A DNA stretch of 64,000 bases from Apoderus coryli. Taxonomy: Eukaryota; Arthropoda; Insecta; Coleoptera; Attelabidae. A program made the translations under genes and the position numbers. This document shows, piece by piece, positions 54,780-64,000 of the stretch; positions within the stretch are counted from its first letter, which is position 1, and every line of letters begins with the position of its first letter. The stretch covers positions 22,020,860 to 22,084,859 of the forward strand of contig OU452199.1 in the NCBI GenBank assembly GCA_911728435.2. Direction: 5' to 3'. A model generated the notes under the pieces. That model saw only the letters and a program-made list of their open reading frames with translations. It was not told where the DNA came from and did not search any database.

Positions 54780-55980
54780 AGAAGAAGCAAAAAGTACTTC
54801 TGATTATAAATTTTGGAAAAACGCGGTAGATGAAGAAATAAATTCTTTAGTTAAAAATAATACTTGGTCAGTTGTTGAGAAACCTGAAAATGTTGGGTTA
54901 ATAGGATTTAAATGGGTATTTAAAATTAAAAAGGATGAAAAAGGCAATTTAGTCAAATATAAAGCAAGACTTGTAGCGAAGGGTTTTATGCAGAAAGAGG
55001 GTTTTGATTTTACAGAAACGTACGCGCCTGTAGCCAGGCTTACTACTGTTAGAACTTTGTTAGCTGTTGCGAATTTTAAAGGGTTTAACATTCAACAAAT
55101 GGATGTTAAGTCTGCTTTTTTACACGGACAAATTGAAGAAAACATATATATGACAATCCCAGAAGGTTTTAAAGGCAAATTAAACAAAGCACTGTATGGC
55201 TTGAAACAAGCACCATACTGTTGGAACAAAAGATTTGATGAATTTGCTAAAAAAGAAGATCTAATTAAGTCAAAAGGCGACTTATGTTTATATATTAAAA
55301 ACTTAAAGTCAGGTATTTTAGACCTACTTCTTGATGTAGACGATATCCTTATAGCCAGTAATAATAACTATGAAATTGAACAATTAAAATGTAAGCTTAA
55401 AAAGGAATTTGAAATGCAGGATCTAGGCGATATAAAGACTTTTTTAGGAATTAATATTAGGCGAACAGAAAATGGTATGTATTTAAGTCAAAAGAATTAC
55501 ATACAGAACTTACATCAACGATTCGACATGAGCAACTGTAAAGAAATAAGTACGCCCATGGAAGCGGGTCATGTAAATTTTGAAAATATTAAAAGTTGTG
55601 TTAAAAACGTTGAGGTTAAACCTATACGAGAGCTAGTAGGGTGTCTTATGTATTTAATGCTCGCAACCCGACCTGATATTAGTATTTCTGTTAATCATTG
55701 TAGTAGATACCAGAATAGGCCTTCAGAACAACTATGGAAATGTCTTAAACGAATTTTGAGATATCTAAAAGGTACAATGAATTTGGAATTATTCTTTCCA
55801 AAAAGCAATAACACTCAGTTGGTTGGATACGCAGATGCAGATTGGGCAAGTGACGAAATTGACAGAAAATCAACGTCCGGGTATATTTTTCAAATCTATG
55901 GAAGCACAGTCTGTTGGGCAAGTAAAAAGCAAACTTCTGTAGCCACCTCTTCAACAGAAGCTGAATACGTTGCACTTTGA
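54780..55980 (+). pseudogene. Copia RT and RNase H (truncated)
   Basis: RT domain from FWKNAVDEEINSLVKNNTW through KARLVAKGFMQKEGFDFTET, MDVKSAFLHG and YGLKQAPYCWNKRFDE. The catalytic box reads LLLDVDDILIA: the Tyr of the family YVDD is Asp here. Then come FLGINIRRTENGMYLSQ, RPDISISVNHCSRY, RNase H with GYADADWASDE and SSTEAEYVAL, and a TGA at 55978. The frame is open across this stretch, but the substitution, the upstream stop and the lost 3' end leave it inactive. Confidence 0.87.
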
Positions 55981-56004
55981 GAAACAGCAAAAGATGGTGT
56001 ATGG

Positions 56005-56470
56005 TGTAGCCCCATTAAAGCTGAAAACAATTCCTCGATTGGAACTTGATGCCGCTGTGATAGGAGCCAGATTTTTTTTCCAAAAATCTTTTTCAACATC
56101 TGTGAATAAAAATTTCTGAGACCTTTTACTGGTCAGATTCTATAATCACTCTGCGTTGGATAAGAAATGAAGATTCGAGGAAGTTAACAAAGTACGTAGC
56201 TTACAGGGTTGCGGAGATCCAGGAAAACTCAGTAGTTGCAAATTGGAGATATATTCCAACCAAACTGAATGTAGCTGATGACGCAACTAAATGGTCAAGT
56301 CAAACAAGTATAAAAATAACTGATCGATGGTTTCAAGGGCCGGAGTTTTTGTACACAACCGAAGAAAACTGGCCTGCAGACGCCAGCTTAGATCAAGAAG
56401 AGAAATGCCACTATACCTTGACTCGACATCAATACGAATTAGCAGATTATTGTTCGTTCTCACATGAAAA
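56005..56470 (+). pseudogene. BEL pol resumed, right of the copia insertion
   Basis: Reads VAPLKLKTIPRLELDAAVIG, then in shifted frames RNEDSRKLTKYVAYRVAEIQ, VVANWRYIPTKLNVADDATK and WFQGPEFLYTTEENW, which are the RNase H end and linker of BEL pol. The BEL integrase and 3' LTR are absent: homology ends near 56470. Confidence 0.83.
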
Positions 56471-56699
56471 CATAATAAATTAGATATATACTAATTAAAA
56501 AATTGTGAATTATCGCAAGTGCTTCAAGTGATAGTGTCTGCATTGATGGGTTTTTGTTAAAGTGAACATAATCAACTATAGTATGAATGATTGATAAAAA
56601 AGTATATTTAAATTGGACACCACAGACTATCGAAGTGCTATATAGGTACGTACCAGTACTATCATAGATAGAAGGCATATATATTTTAACTGGCATTAA
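56471..56699. other. Spacer between BEL and the CR1-type element
   Basis: AT-rich, nothing recognised. Confidence 0.5.
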
Positions 56700-56824
56700 A
56701 ATATTGCTATTACTTGTCCATCATTTGCTGAGGTATACAGGCCAGGACTTGATTTTTTTCTCTGCACATAATCAGGAATTGTTGAGTTGTTATATTATAC
56801 TATTAATTGGAAATTGATATTGTT

Positions 56825-57640
56825 ATGGGAGACAAAAAGGATGTAACAATTAAGGATGTATATAGTCTAGTTAAGGACCTCCTCGTAAAAAATAGCGAGT
56901 TACAAGAACAGAACAAACAATTGAAGGATGACTTAAAAACTGAAATACGTTCCATTAAAACCGATTTATCCGGCGAAATCGATTATTTAAAGAAAGAGAA
57001 TACCGAAATTAAACAGGAGTGTGATGAACTGAGAAATCGTCTAACTGCTCTGGAAAGACAGGTGAGAAAGTACACCGTGATATTTTATGGTTTGGATGAG
57101 ACTAATTCTGCAGAGGAGGAAACCGACAAGTTACTGGAGTTTGTTAATTCAAAATTAACGATTAAATGCCACAAACAAGATGTTCGAGATGTATATCGGT
57201 TAGGTAAGAGACAAACGGAAAACACAAGACCATTGAGCGTGGAATTTGGATCATATACCCTTAAAGTGGAAATTTTAAAAAATTCTTCAAAGTTGAAAGG
57301 AACAGGTGTTTTTGTTAACAAGTACTATACATCTGATGATTTGGAGGTACAAAAAACACTTAGATACCATATGAAAGACGCAAGATTGAACGGATTTGAC
57401 GCGAAAATCAGGAACAACACACTATATGTTGATGGTGAAGCATTCTCGTATGACGACGTAAGGCGTAAAGAGCTTGGTCAATGGAAAGGCTTAGCATCAG
57501 ATACTGAAGCACTATCCCAGAACGTTGACCCCAAATCTGCATCGGATCCATACACAGAAAAGAAGAGAAAATTTCTCGAGTCACCAACCACCAAGCAACC
57601 AACAAAACGACAACTTAGGGGACGTACCAAGACAAATTAA
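56825..57640 (+). CDS. ORF1 of the CR1-type element
   Basis: RNA-binding chaperone-like protein of the retrotransposon particle. I chose ATG 56825 (MGDKKDVTIKDVY); the frame is open upstream only from a TTG. Residues about 15-90 form a coiled coil with heptads (LVKNSELQEQNKQLKDDL, KKENTEIKQECDELRNRL), followed by an RRM-like region (RKYTVIFYGLDE, VRDVYRLGKR) and a C-terminal domain with VFVNKYYTSDDLEVQKTL, then a basic tail (KQPTKRQLRGRTKTN). This order matches L1-like ORF1 proteins also found in insect CR1-group elements. The frame is intact over 271 residues. Confidence 0.83.
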   Translation: MGDKKDVTIKDVYSLVKDLLVKNSELQEQNKQLKDDLKTEIRSIKTDLSGEIDYLKKENTEIKQECDELRNRLTALERQVRKYTVIFYGLDETNSAEEETDKLLEFVNSKLTIKCHKQDVRDVYRLGKRQTENTRPLSVEFGSYTLKVEILKNSSKLKGTGVFVNKYYTSDDLEVQKTLRYHMKDARLNGFDAKIRNNTLYVDGEAFSYDDVRRKELGQWKGLASDTEALSQNVDPKSASDPYTEKKRKFLESPTTKQPTKRQLRGRTKTN

Positions 57641-57783
57641 TAGTGTAGTTATGTTTTGTTTTTAATTTTGCTTTATTTTTGATATTCCGTCTATTTAGTT
57701 CTCTAATTATTTATTTTCTGAAGTGGTGAAAGGTTAAGTATTTCATATATATTTTCATTTGTTTTGTTTGTTTAAGAATCAAG

Positions 57784-60489
57784 ATGGATTCATATGTTAG
57801 GGATTTCAGACCTCTCGAATTTGACACAAAGATTATTGACTCTGTTGAAAATTTAAGACAGATGTTGCTAGAGCAGAAGTATCAAAACTTTAAAATATTC
57901 CACACTAATATTCGTAGTGTGGCGAAAAACTTTTCTCAATTTGAGATTATTCTTTCACATTTACAGGTACCTTTCGACATTATTATATTATCTGAAACAT
58001 GGCAGATACCACCATCGGGAACTTTTGAATTGAAGGGTTACCACAAGGTATATAATCAGGGCGATATAAATAAGAATGACGGTTTGCTGCTGTATATAAG
58101 ACACAACCTCAATTATAAGGCCGGCATTGAGCCAATATTCACTTCAAAATGTATAAGGGTCGTTGTTACAAATGGTACTAAAACAATTGGTATAACAGCT
58201 ATTTACAAATCACCTACAATAAGTAATATAGAATTTATACAATGTCTAAATAGATACTTAAGGGAGAATAATAAGAGTGATGTAGAATTGTTAATTGGTG
58301 ATATGAACATAAACTTATTAAACGACTCCTTGGATACAAACGATTATCAAAACACTTTACATGAATATGGCTACATTTCTCTAATAAATAAAATAACACG
58401 AATTCAAAATAACGCGGGATCCTGCATTGATCATATATTCTTTAAATCAGATTCTGTATTAACTAGTGAACTAATCCCAGTCATACTACAGTCACCAATT
58501 ACAGACCATTTTCCGACTCTACTAGTTTTCCCTATGAAAAAAGGCATCATTCGGTCGACAGAAGTAGAATTTAAAAGAATTGACTACAATCAACTAAAAT
58601 TAAATGCGAACCAAGAAATGTTTACGAGAGTATACACCGATAACGTGGATACGGCAACAAATTCTCTTATAGAAATACTTAATAACTTGATTCAACAGAG
58701 CTCAAAAGTTATAAAATACAGGGTAAAGAATAAAAAGAAAGAATGGATAACTGCTGGTTTGATTAGATCAATAAATCAAAGAGACAAACTGTATAAAAGT
58801 TGGATGAAAACTAAAGAATTAAATAAGTACCAAGAATACAAAACATACAAAAATAAACTAGAAAAGCTGATTCATAAAACGAAAAACAATTATTACCGTG
58901 AAAAAATAAACGAATATTGGAACAATACAAAAAAAATTTGGGAAACAGTGAATGAATATGCTAACAAACGCAGAAATCGGATTTCGGAAATTAAGGAAAT
59001 TACACTTCCTTCAGGTAAGAACACTGAAGATCACTTCCAGATTGCAAATGCCTTCAATAATCATTATTGCCCTGTAGGTGAAAAAATGGCAGCAAAAATT
59101 AGGGATGTTGTGTCGAGTCAGAATCTAGTCGACTTGGAGTACAATAGGAACGTTCCGAATTCTATGTTTTTGAGATGTACAGATAGAGAGGAAGTGTTAA
59201 AGTTTATAAACGAGCTAAAAATTACCTCATCTGCTGGAATAGACGGCATCGATGTTAGAGTGCTTAAGACAATTGCGACGGAAATAAGCGAACCAATAGC
59301 GTACATTGCTAATCTCATTATCTCTCAGGGCGAGTGGCCGCAGCATTTTAAAGAAGCAATTATTATACCTGTATTCAAATCCGGGGACAAACAAAATATC
59401 GAAAACTACCGTCCTATCAGTCTGCTCTCGAATGTTGGCAAAATAGTCGAAAAAATTCTGAAGGTGAGACTCGTTAATTTTCTAAGAAAGAATTTAATTT
59501 TATCAGAGAAACAATTTGGGTTTACGGAAGGAAAAAGTACGTCGGACGCTATAGCGTTTCTTGTCCGAAGAATTTATGAAGCATTGGATGAGAGTAAGCC
59601 TTGTGCAACAGTTTTCATCGACCTGGCCAAGGCTTTCGACACAGTGTGTCACAATAAATTGACGGAGAAATTATTTAATGTCGGTATTAGGGAGCTCGCA
59701 CTACAGTTATTCAAATCCTACCTAACAAACAGAAATCAGATGGTCAAACTAAATAAAGCCTATAGTAGCTCCAAAAGAGTGTCCTTTGGAATTCCACAGG
59801 GGACAGTGATTGGTCCGATATTATTCCTCACTTATATAAATGGTCTATTGCAATTGGATTGTACTGGAGATGTATTTTCCTTCGTCGATGATACTGCATT
59901 GTTTGTAGAAGGGACAAATTGGGAGGAAGTCGGGGGCAGAATGAAGGACGTTCTGCGACAAATTTGTCATTGGTTTGATAAAAACTTGCTTACAATTCAC
60001 TTGGACAAAACGACGTACGTAAATTTCACAAACAATAAAACTAAAGTTCCACCAAACAGTAAGATTACAATTGACCTGCCACAAAGAAATCGCTCTTGGG
60101 AAATTCAACGAAGAGATTGCGCTAAATATTTGGGCGTAATGGTGGACAGCCATATGAAGTGGAATATTCACATCCAGAATCTGACGAAAAAATTACGATC
60201 GCTAATATATATTTTTAAACAGACTACTCACATTCTCACAAAAAAACAAAATTTATCCCTATATTATGCATTGGTCCAGTCTCTATTGTCCTATGGTATA
60301 ATTGTGTGGGGCGGAGCTTATAGTGAACACTTAAAGCCATTGATCTTAACACAGAAGAGGATATTGAAGATAATTTTTAAATTGGACACTAGATTTCCTA
60401 CCGCCAGATTGTTCGGACATTGTAGCGTCCTGACCATCAGGGAAATATTTTATAAATGTTCTATAGTACACCTAAACAAACACAATTGA
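57784..60489 (+). CDS. ORF2 of the CR1-type element: endonuclease and reverse transcriptase
   Basis: 901-residue frame. The N-terminal APE-like endonuclease has IFHTNIRSVAKN, ILSETW, LLIGDMNINL, SCIDHIF and ITDHFPTLL, matching the conserved Asn, Glu, Asp and His sites. The RT starts at about residue 480: SSAGIDGIDVRVLK, ENYRPISLLSNVGKIVEKIL, QFGFTEGKSTSDA, VFIDLAKAFDTV, GIPQGTVIGPILF and the catalytic box FVDD (more often FADD/YADD), then YLGVMVD. It ends early at HLNKHN: the conserved C-terminal tail lies in the +1 frame at 60482-60707 (FLVVGHKLFNLLPNELRL). That single frameshift near 60482 appears to be the main lesion. Confidence 0.88.
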   Translation: MDSYVRDFRPLEFDTKIIDSVENLRQMLLEQKYQNFKIFHTNIRSVAKNFSQFEIILSHLQVPFDIIILSETWQIPPSGTFELKGYHKVYNQGDINKNDGLLLYIRHNLNYKAGIEPIFTSKCIRVVVTNGTKTIGITAIYKSPTISNIEFIQCLNRYLRENNKSDVELLIGDMNINLLNDSLDTNDYQNTLHEYGYISLINKITRIQNNAGSCIDHIFFKSDSVLTSELIPVILQSPITDHFPTLLVFPMKKGIIRSTEVEFKRIDYNQLKLNANQEMFTRVYTDNVDTATNSLIEILNNLIQQSSKVIKYRVKNKKKEWITAGLIRSINQRDKLYKSWMKTKELNKYQEYKTYKNKLEKLIHKTKNNYYREKINEYWNNTKKIWETVNEYANKRRNRISEIKEITLPSGKNTEDHFQIANAFNNHYCPVGEKMAAKIRDVVSSQNLVDLEYNRNVPNSMFLRCTDREEVLKFINELKITSSAGIDGIDVRVLKTIATEISEPIAYIANLIISQGEWPQHFKEAIIIPVFKSGDKQNIENYRPISLLSNVGKIVEKILKVRLVNFLRKNLILSEKQFGFTEGKSTSDAIAFLVRRIYEALDESKPCATVFIDLAKAFDTVCHNKLTEKLFNVGIRELALQLFKSYLTNRNQMVKLNKAYSSSKRVSFGIPQGTVIGPILFLTYINGLLQLDCTGDVFSFVDDTALFVEGTNWEEVGGRMKDVLRQICHWFDKNLLTIHLDKTTYVNFTNNKTKVPPNSKITIDLPQRNRSWEIQRRDCAKYLGVMVDSHMKWNIHIQNLTKKLRSLIYIFKQTTHILTKKQNLSLYYALVQSLLSYGIIVWGGAYSEHLKPLILTQKRILKIIFKLDTRFPTARLFGHCSVLTIREIFYKCSIVHLNKHN

Positions 60490-60707
60490 ATTTACCGGAA
60501 TACCGTCATTTAACAAGGCAAAGATCACTCCATAATGTGCGTGTTCCCCGAGCAAGGAGAACTATTGGACAAAGAATGTTTCTCGTGGTCGGACATAAGC
60601 TGTTCAATTTGTTGCCAAATGAGCTACGATTATGTATCTCGCGTGGGTCTTTTAGGTATAAAATATCAAGCTGGCTAAAGGAAAATAATCCTACCTTGTT
60701 GAACTGA
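60482..60707 (+). pseudogene. Frameshifted C-terminal tail of ORF2
   Basis: Reads LNLPEYRHLTRQRSLHNVRV and FNLLPNELRLCISRGSFRYK, the usual end of CR1/jockey-group RT proteins, in the +1 frame relative to the 901-residue frame. Confidence 0.8.
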
Positions 60708-61165
60708 TGTAACTGTGTTTTTTTTTCTGTAATGGTCGATAATTCGAAAAGCTGAAGTCTCCATGGGTTATTGTTTTTTTTTTTTTTCAATATAAGAATA
60801 TGTTTTTTTTTATATATTTTTTTGATAAGTTATAGAAAACGCTTTATTTAATATTTGATATTTTTTAAGTCAATTAGAGTGGCTATAATGTACTCTTTTT
60901 TAATATGAAACTACACGAGCTGTATAACACAATATTATTTATAAGTGCGATACTCTTTTTGCGCGTATTTAGCGGACAAGCGCATCAGCGTTTTTGCTAA
61001 ATGCGAGCATTTTGATTTCTTTAGAAAATTTCATATTTATCTATAAGGAGATATTTGTTTCTCTAATGTTTGTTTCCACTCATTCTGATATTATATGTAT
61101 ATGTTGATTTGTATTTGTATTTGGAAATTTGGAAATAAATATTATTATTATATTATTATTTATTA

Positions 61166-61265
61166 CCTTAGAATTAGAAAAATCTTCTTTTGTTCTTATA
61201 CAGCTAAATCGATTTAGCAAATTTAAAAGACTCTTAAGAACTACTGCATATGTATAATAATAATA
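61166..61265. repeat. TAA/AAT simple repeat junction
   Basis: (AAT)n run at about 61257-61290 directly before the R4/Dong-like fragment. Confidence 0.8.
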
Positions 61266-61805
61266 ATGATAATAATAATAATAATAATAAAATATCAGAA
61301 CAACCTATTCCACCGCAACCAACGATACTTCTATCGAAAATTATTGGCACCGCAAGAGGATCAAGAACAAGGGGAGCAACCTGATGCAAACACAGCAAAG
61401 CAATACTGGGCAAGTATATGGGAAGACCCTAAAATACACAATCAAAATGCTGAATAATTAAGAACTGAATCACGCAAGACACAGAACATCACAACAATGA
61501 AGTACAACACTATTGATGAAAAAGATGTCAAAAAAGCAATTAACAATACACATAATTGGAAGTCCCCAGGACCTGATTCCATTCACAACTTTTGGCTTAA
61601 GAAATTCCACACTCTCCATGCAATTCTTGCAAAACTACTAACCGAAGTGATAAGAGAACCCGAAAAAACACCGCAATTTCTAACAACAGGCGCTACTTAC
61701 CTGCTACCAAAAACTAGTCCGTCTGTACCTGATCTATCGAAATACCGACCCATTACTTGTCTTCCAACGCTGTATAAACTACTTACGTCAATTCTATCCC
61801 AGTAA
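61266..61805 (+). pseudogene. R4/Dong-like non-LTR RT fragment
   Basis: Coding remnant with YWASIWEDPKIHNQNAE, then after a stop WKSPGPDSIHNFWLKKF, TTGATYLLPKTSPS and KYRPITCLPTLYKLLTSIL. These are the pre-RT and first RT blocks of R4-clade elements (R4, Dong). It stops at 61803, so most of RT and the restriction-like endonuclease are missing. Dong of the silkworm is known to insert into TAA repeats, and this fragment abuts such a repeat. Confidence 0.72.
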
Positions 61806-61859
61806 ACACACATACGTTTGTTTAACGTTTTTTCATTACAAAACACCTTTTCAAAAAAA

Positions 61860-62240
61860 GGTACATTAAATACGTACATTTTACTTTTATATGTCGCGCT
61901 TTTTCACGTTCCAGAACACTAATAACGAAACGTTAGTTAAATGGTTTAATAAAACGTGTATTGAACGTATTTATTATATATATTCAACGGTGAAATCAAA
62001 CGTTATTAAAACGGTTCTAAAATACGTTAATAATACGATTACACAAACGTTAATTCTTAGCTTTTAAAAAACGCCAAATGCATGTATTAGATATACATGC
62101 ATTTATCGTTTTCTAAAAGCTAATAATTAACGTTTGTGTAATCGTATTAATTACGGAATTTAGTAACGTTTAAATAACGTTTGATTTCACGTTATTTAAT
62201 GTTGCTTGTATATATTTTTGTAACGTGAAATATACTCGTA
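61860..62240. repeat. ACGTT-rich foldback repeat
   Basis: Imperfect palindrome centred at about 62088-62095: arms around aatacgattacacaaacgtt (left) and aacgtttgtgtaatcgtatt (right), with atgcatgta/tacatgcat next to the loop. Similarity extends outward to gtgaaatcaaacgtt on both sides. aacgtt-like words recur throughout. No coding capacity; probably a MITE, ends undefined. Confidence 0.7.
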
Positions 62241-63844
62241 CGTTGATAAAATGTATCGAATAAATCAATAAAACTACCAGATTTCCATTGTTGGGTTGGT
62301 ACAAAAGTTTGATGAAAAAATAATGCCCTTTTTCTTAAATAGTTAAACCAAAAAATATAAACATTTGGGTGTTTTTTAATATTAAATATTGTGGTCAAAT
62401 ATAACTTAACAATTATACGATACAACAATGCACATTTCGGCCAACTATGCCGCTTTCGCCGAAACTTACGTTGTATCGAATACTTTTGTAATTTCTTTTT
62501 GACAATATTTTATATAAAAATATTGAATAACACAAAAAAACAAACGGATTTTTTATTTGTTTTTAATATATTTACAACCAACAATCCAACTTTTTGGTTT
62601 AACGATTTAGGATATTGGAGACATACTTTTAGCATCGAACCTTGTCCGTTACTTTATTAGGATAAAAACAGTTTACATTTTTTGTTGTATATAATTATAA
62701 CAAAATGTTTTAGAATCATCACTATTGTAAAATGTAAGATAATAAATTGTCTATAAATATGTAATTTATTCTAAACATAGGAACATTTTTGTAATAACAA
62801 ATAGAAAGTTAAATTAAGCAACAAATAATTCGTTCATATATTAAGAAGAATAAAATACAAAATTATGCTTAAATTTTGACTACTTCTTAACCGCTTACGA
62901 ATTTTAATTAATTTAAAAAATCAATAAATCTTAAATCTAATACATAAATAATGCTTGCAAATCATTTTTCTGGTGCACGGGAAAGTTCAATTTGACTGCT
63001 GCTAGATGCGTATAGATATTTCATACATTTTTAAGCAAAAGTAAAAGATTTTTACTTTTAATCTAAAATTATATTTTCTGAGTGCAAAAAACCTAACACC
63101 CAGTAAATTCATTGCATTGTAATTTGACAATTTTAAATAAGTTTATTTCCTGTGAATTTTTTCAAATTTTAGGTATATTCTAATTTTTATTAGTGTTCTA
63201 AAAGCAAAATATCGAGTGGTGTGGCTGGCTGATGAGTACAAACGAGTACGATATATGCGTATATAGTAGTCTCTACTAGATATTTTGAAACAACAAACTT
63301 GAATAATTCAATAGTAAGTAAAGTGTGTTTTATTTTTTTCTCTTAAATACTTTAAAAGTGTTAATAATAATGATAAGAATCCAACTACTTAGTATGTAAA
63401 TCAAATGTGCTATTTAAAAAATTAAAATAAGCTTGGTACGCGTTGTTTTTATGGTATACCCTGTAAACTTATTTTAAAAAATATGGACTTTGGTAGGACG
63501 CATAATATTTATTTATAACATTTTTCTGCAAATATGGTGGCAAATAATGCGTAAATGGATCTTAACGCACTAATTTTATACCCTGTGTAAATATCAAATA
63601 TGTTTAAGCCGTTTTAGTATCTTAATAAAATTTTGCCGTTTTCTATCTTATTGACTTGATTACTTATTACTTACCTAAAATAGTGCTCATAAGTGTCAAT
63701 TTTGTTGAAGCGACCTTTACAGTTGAAATTAATTCCATTGGTTGGTCATTAAAAACGTCATAATTCTTCTAGAAACTTCCTCAGTTAATTTCTAATAGTT
63801 ATAAACTTCTTAAATCTTTTTTAACTAGTTGTAGCACTTTATTT
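62241..63844. other. AT-rich stretch without recognised features
   Basis: I see no gene, repeat or element that I can support here. Short frames on both strands look accidental. Confidence 0.55.
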
Positions 63845-64000
63845 TTATTATAATAATAATAATAAAAGACTTTATTGTAAAAATATAATATTTTACAAAA
63901 GGCGAAGTTGAAGCTGCAGCTTCCTCACTTAACCTAACTAAAACTATAAAGAAACATTTATAAATCAATCATTAACACCCAAATGAAAACAATTTTGATA
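63845..64000 (-). other. 3' end of a minus-strand non-LTR element (runs off the right edge)
   Basis: On the minus strand it reads ggttaagtgaggaagctgca, then caataaagtc and a (TTA)n tail. It resembles the 3' UTR at 22130-22237 (ggttaagttaggaagc) and so is probably a related family. Confidence 0.6.

Larger units (their letters stand above)
51912..56003 (+). mobile_element. Copia element nested in BEL (3' end deleted)
   Basis: Ty1/copia retrotransposon on the plus strand with 5' LTR, primer-binding site, gag, protease, integrase, RT and most of RNase H. It sits between BEL peptides IPRGLLTNIH (left) and VAPLKLKTIPRLELDAA (right). The 3' LTR and the end of RNase H are missing, along with BEL residues that should lie between the two flanks, so a deletion removed both sides of the original right junction near 56000-56006. 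Confidence 0.85.
56700..61165 (+). mobile_element. Nearly complete CR1/jockey-group non-LTR retrotransposon
   Basis: 5' UTR (start uncertain, about 56700), ORF1, a 143-bp gap, ORF2, a frameshifted ORF2 tail, a T-rich 3' UTR and an end with AATAAA and a repeated ATT tail at about 61133-61165. No clear target duplication was found. It is the least damaged element in the window. Confidence 0.82.

Overview
The window is insect-type nuclear DNA: AT-rich, with introns, no bacterial gene layout, and packed with retrotransposons and DNA transposons of arthropod families. A beetle is my guess, but nothing here settles the order. The only clear host gene is ARL6 (BBS3, a ciliary small GTPase) on the minus strand. 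Its first two coding exons (46082-46259 and 37765-37882) join in frame across an 8.2-kb intron filled by mobile elements. Later exons were not found.

Left to right: a minus-strand gypsy LTR element (1 to about 4394) with pol, gag and an extra small membrane ORF upstream of gag; a mostly empty AT-rich stretch with a MITE and small hairpins (4395-8067); a Penelope C-terminal piece (8068-8890); a jockey RT piece broken by a THAP-type P element (from 9176). Inside that P element sit a minus-strand non-LTR element and, inside it, the left copy of a large unknown element (10045-19815). The P element ends at 22485. Then come a shuffled minus-strand copia remnant (22583-25250), a Penelope RT piece (25670-26350), and the intact right copy of the large element in opposite orientation (27354-36872). 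The right copy sits inside one arm of a foldback repeat (27180-37381). ARL6 exon 2, a jockey element with a second P copy (40587-45131) and ARL6 exon 1 follow. The right end holds a BEL/Pao element (48317-56470) with a nested solo LTR and a nested copia, a nearly complete CR1/jockey-type non-LTR element (56700-61165), an R4/Dong-like fragment, an ACGTT-rich foldback and another non-LTR 3' end.

The most unusual object is the large element. It is 9.5 kb, with imperfect ~35-bp terminal inverted repeats starting CCCTGTTGAAAAT, a 110-bp satellite array near one end, a 182-bp satellite array near the other, and a decayed multi-exon gene of unknown family between them. I saw no transposase. Its pre-insertion site survives in the other arm of the foldback it entered, and implies a 2-bp AA target duplication. 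The two copies differ strongly in array length (about 28 and 8 units of 110 bp; about 5 and 11 units of 182 bp) and share higher-order repeat patterns.

Nearly all mobile-element genes carry stops, frameshifts or deletions. The CR1-type element near 57-61 kb is the closest to intact. Everything rests on reading translations and repeats by eye; no database search or alignment was run.
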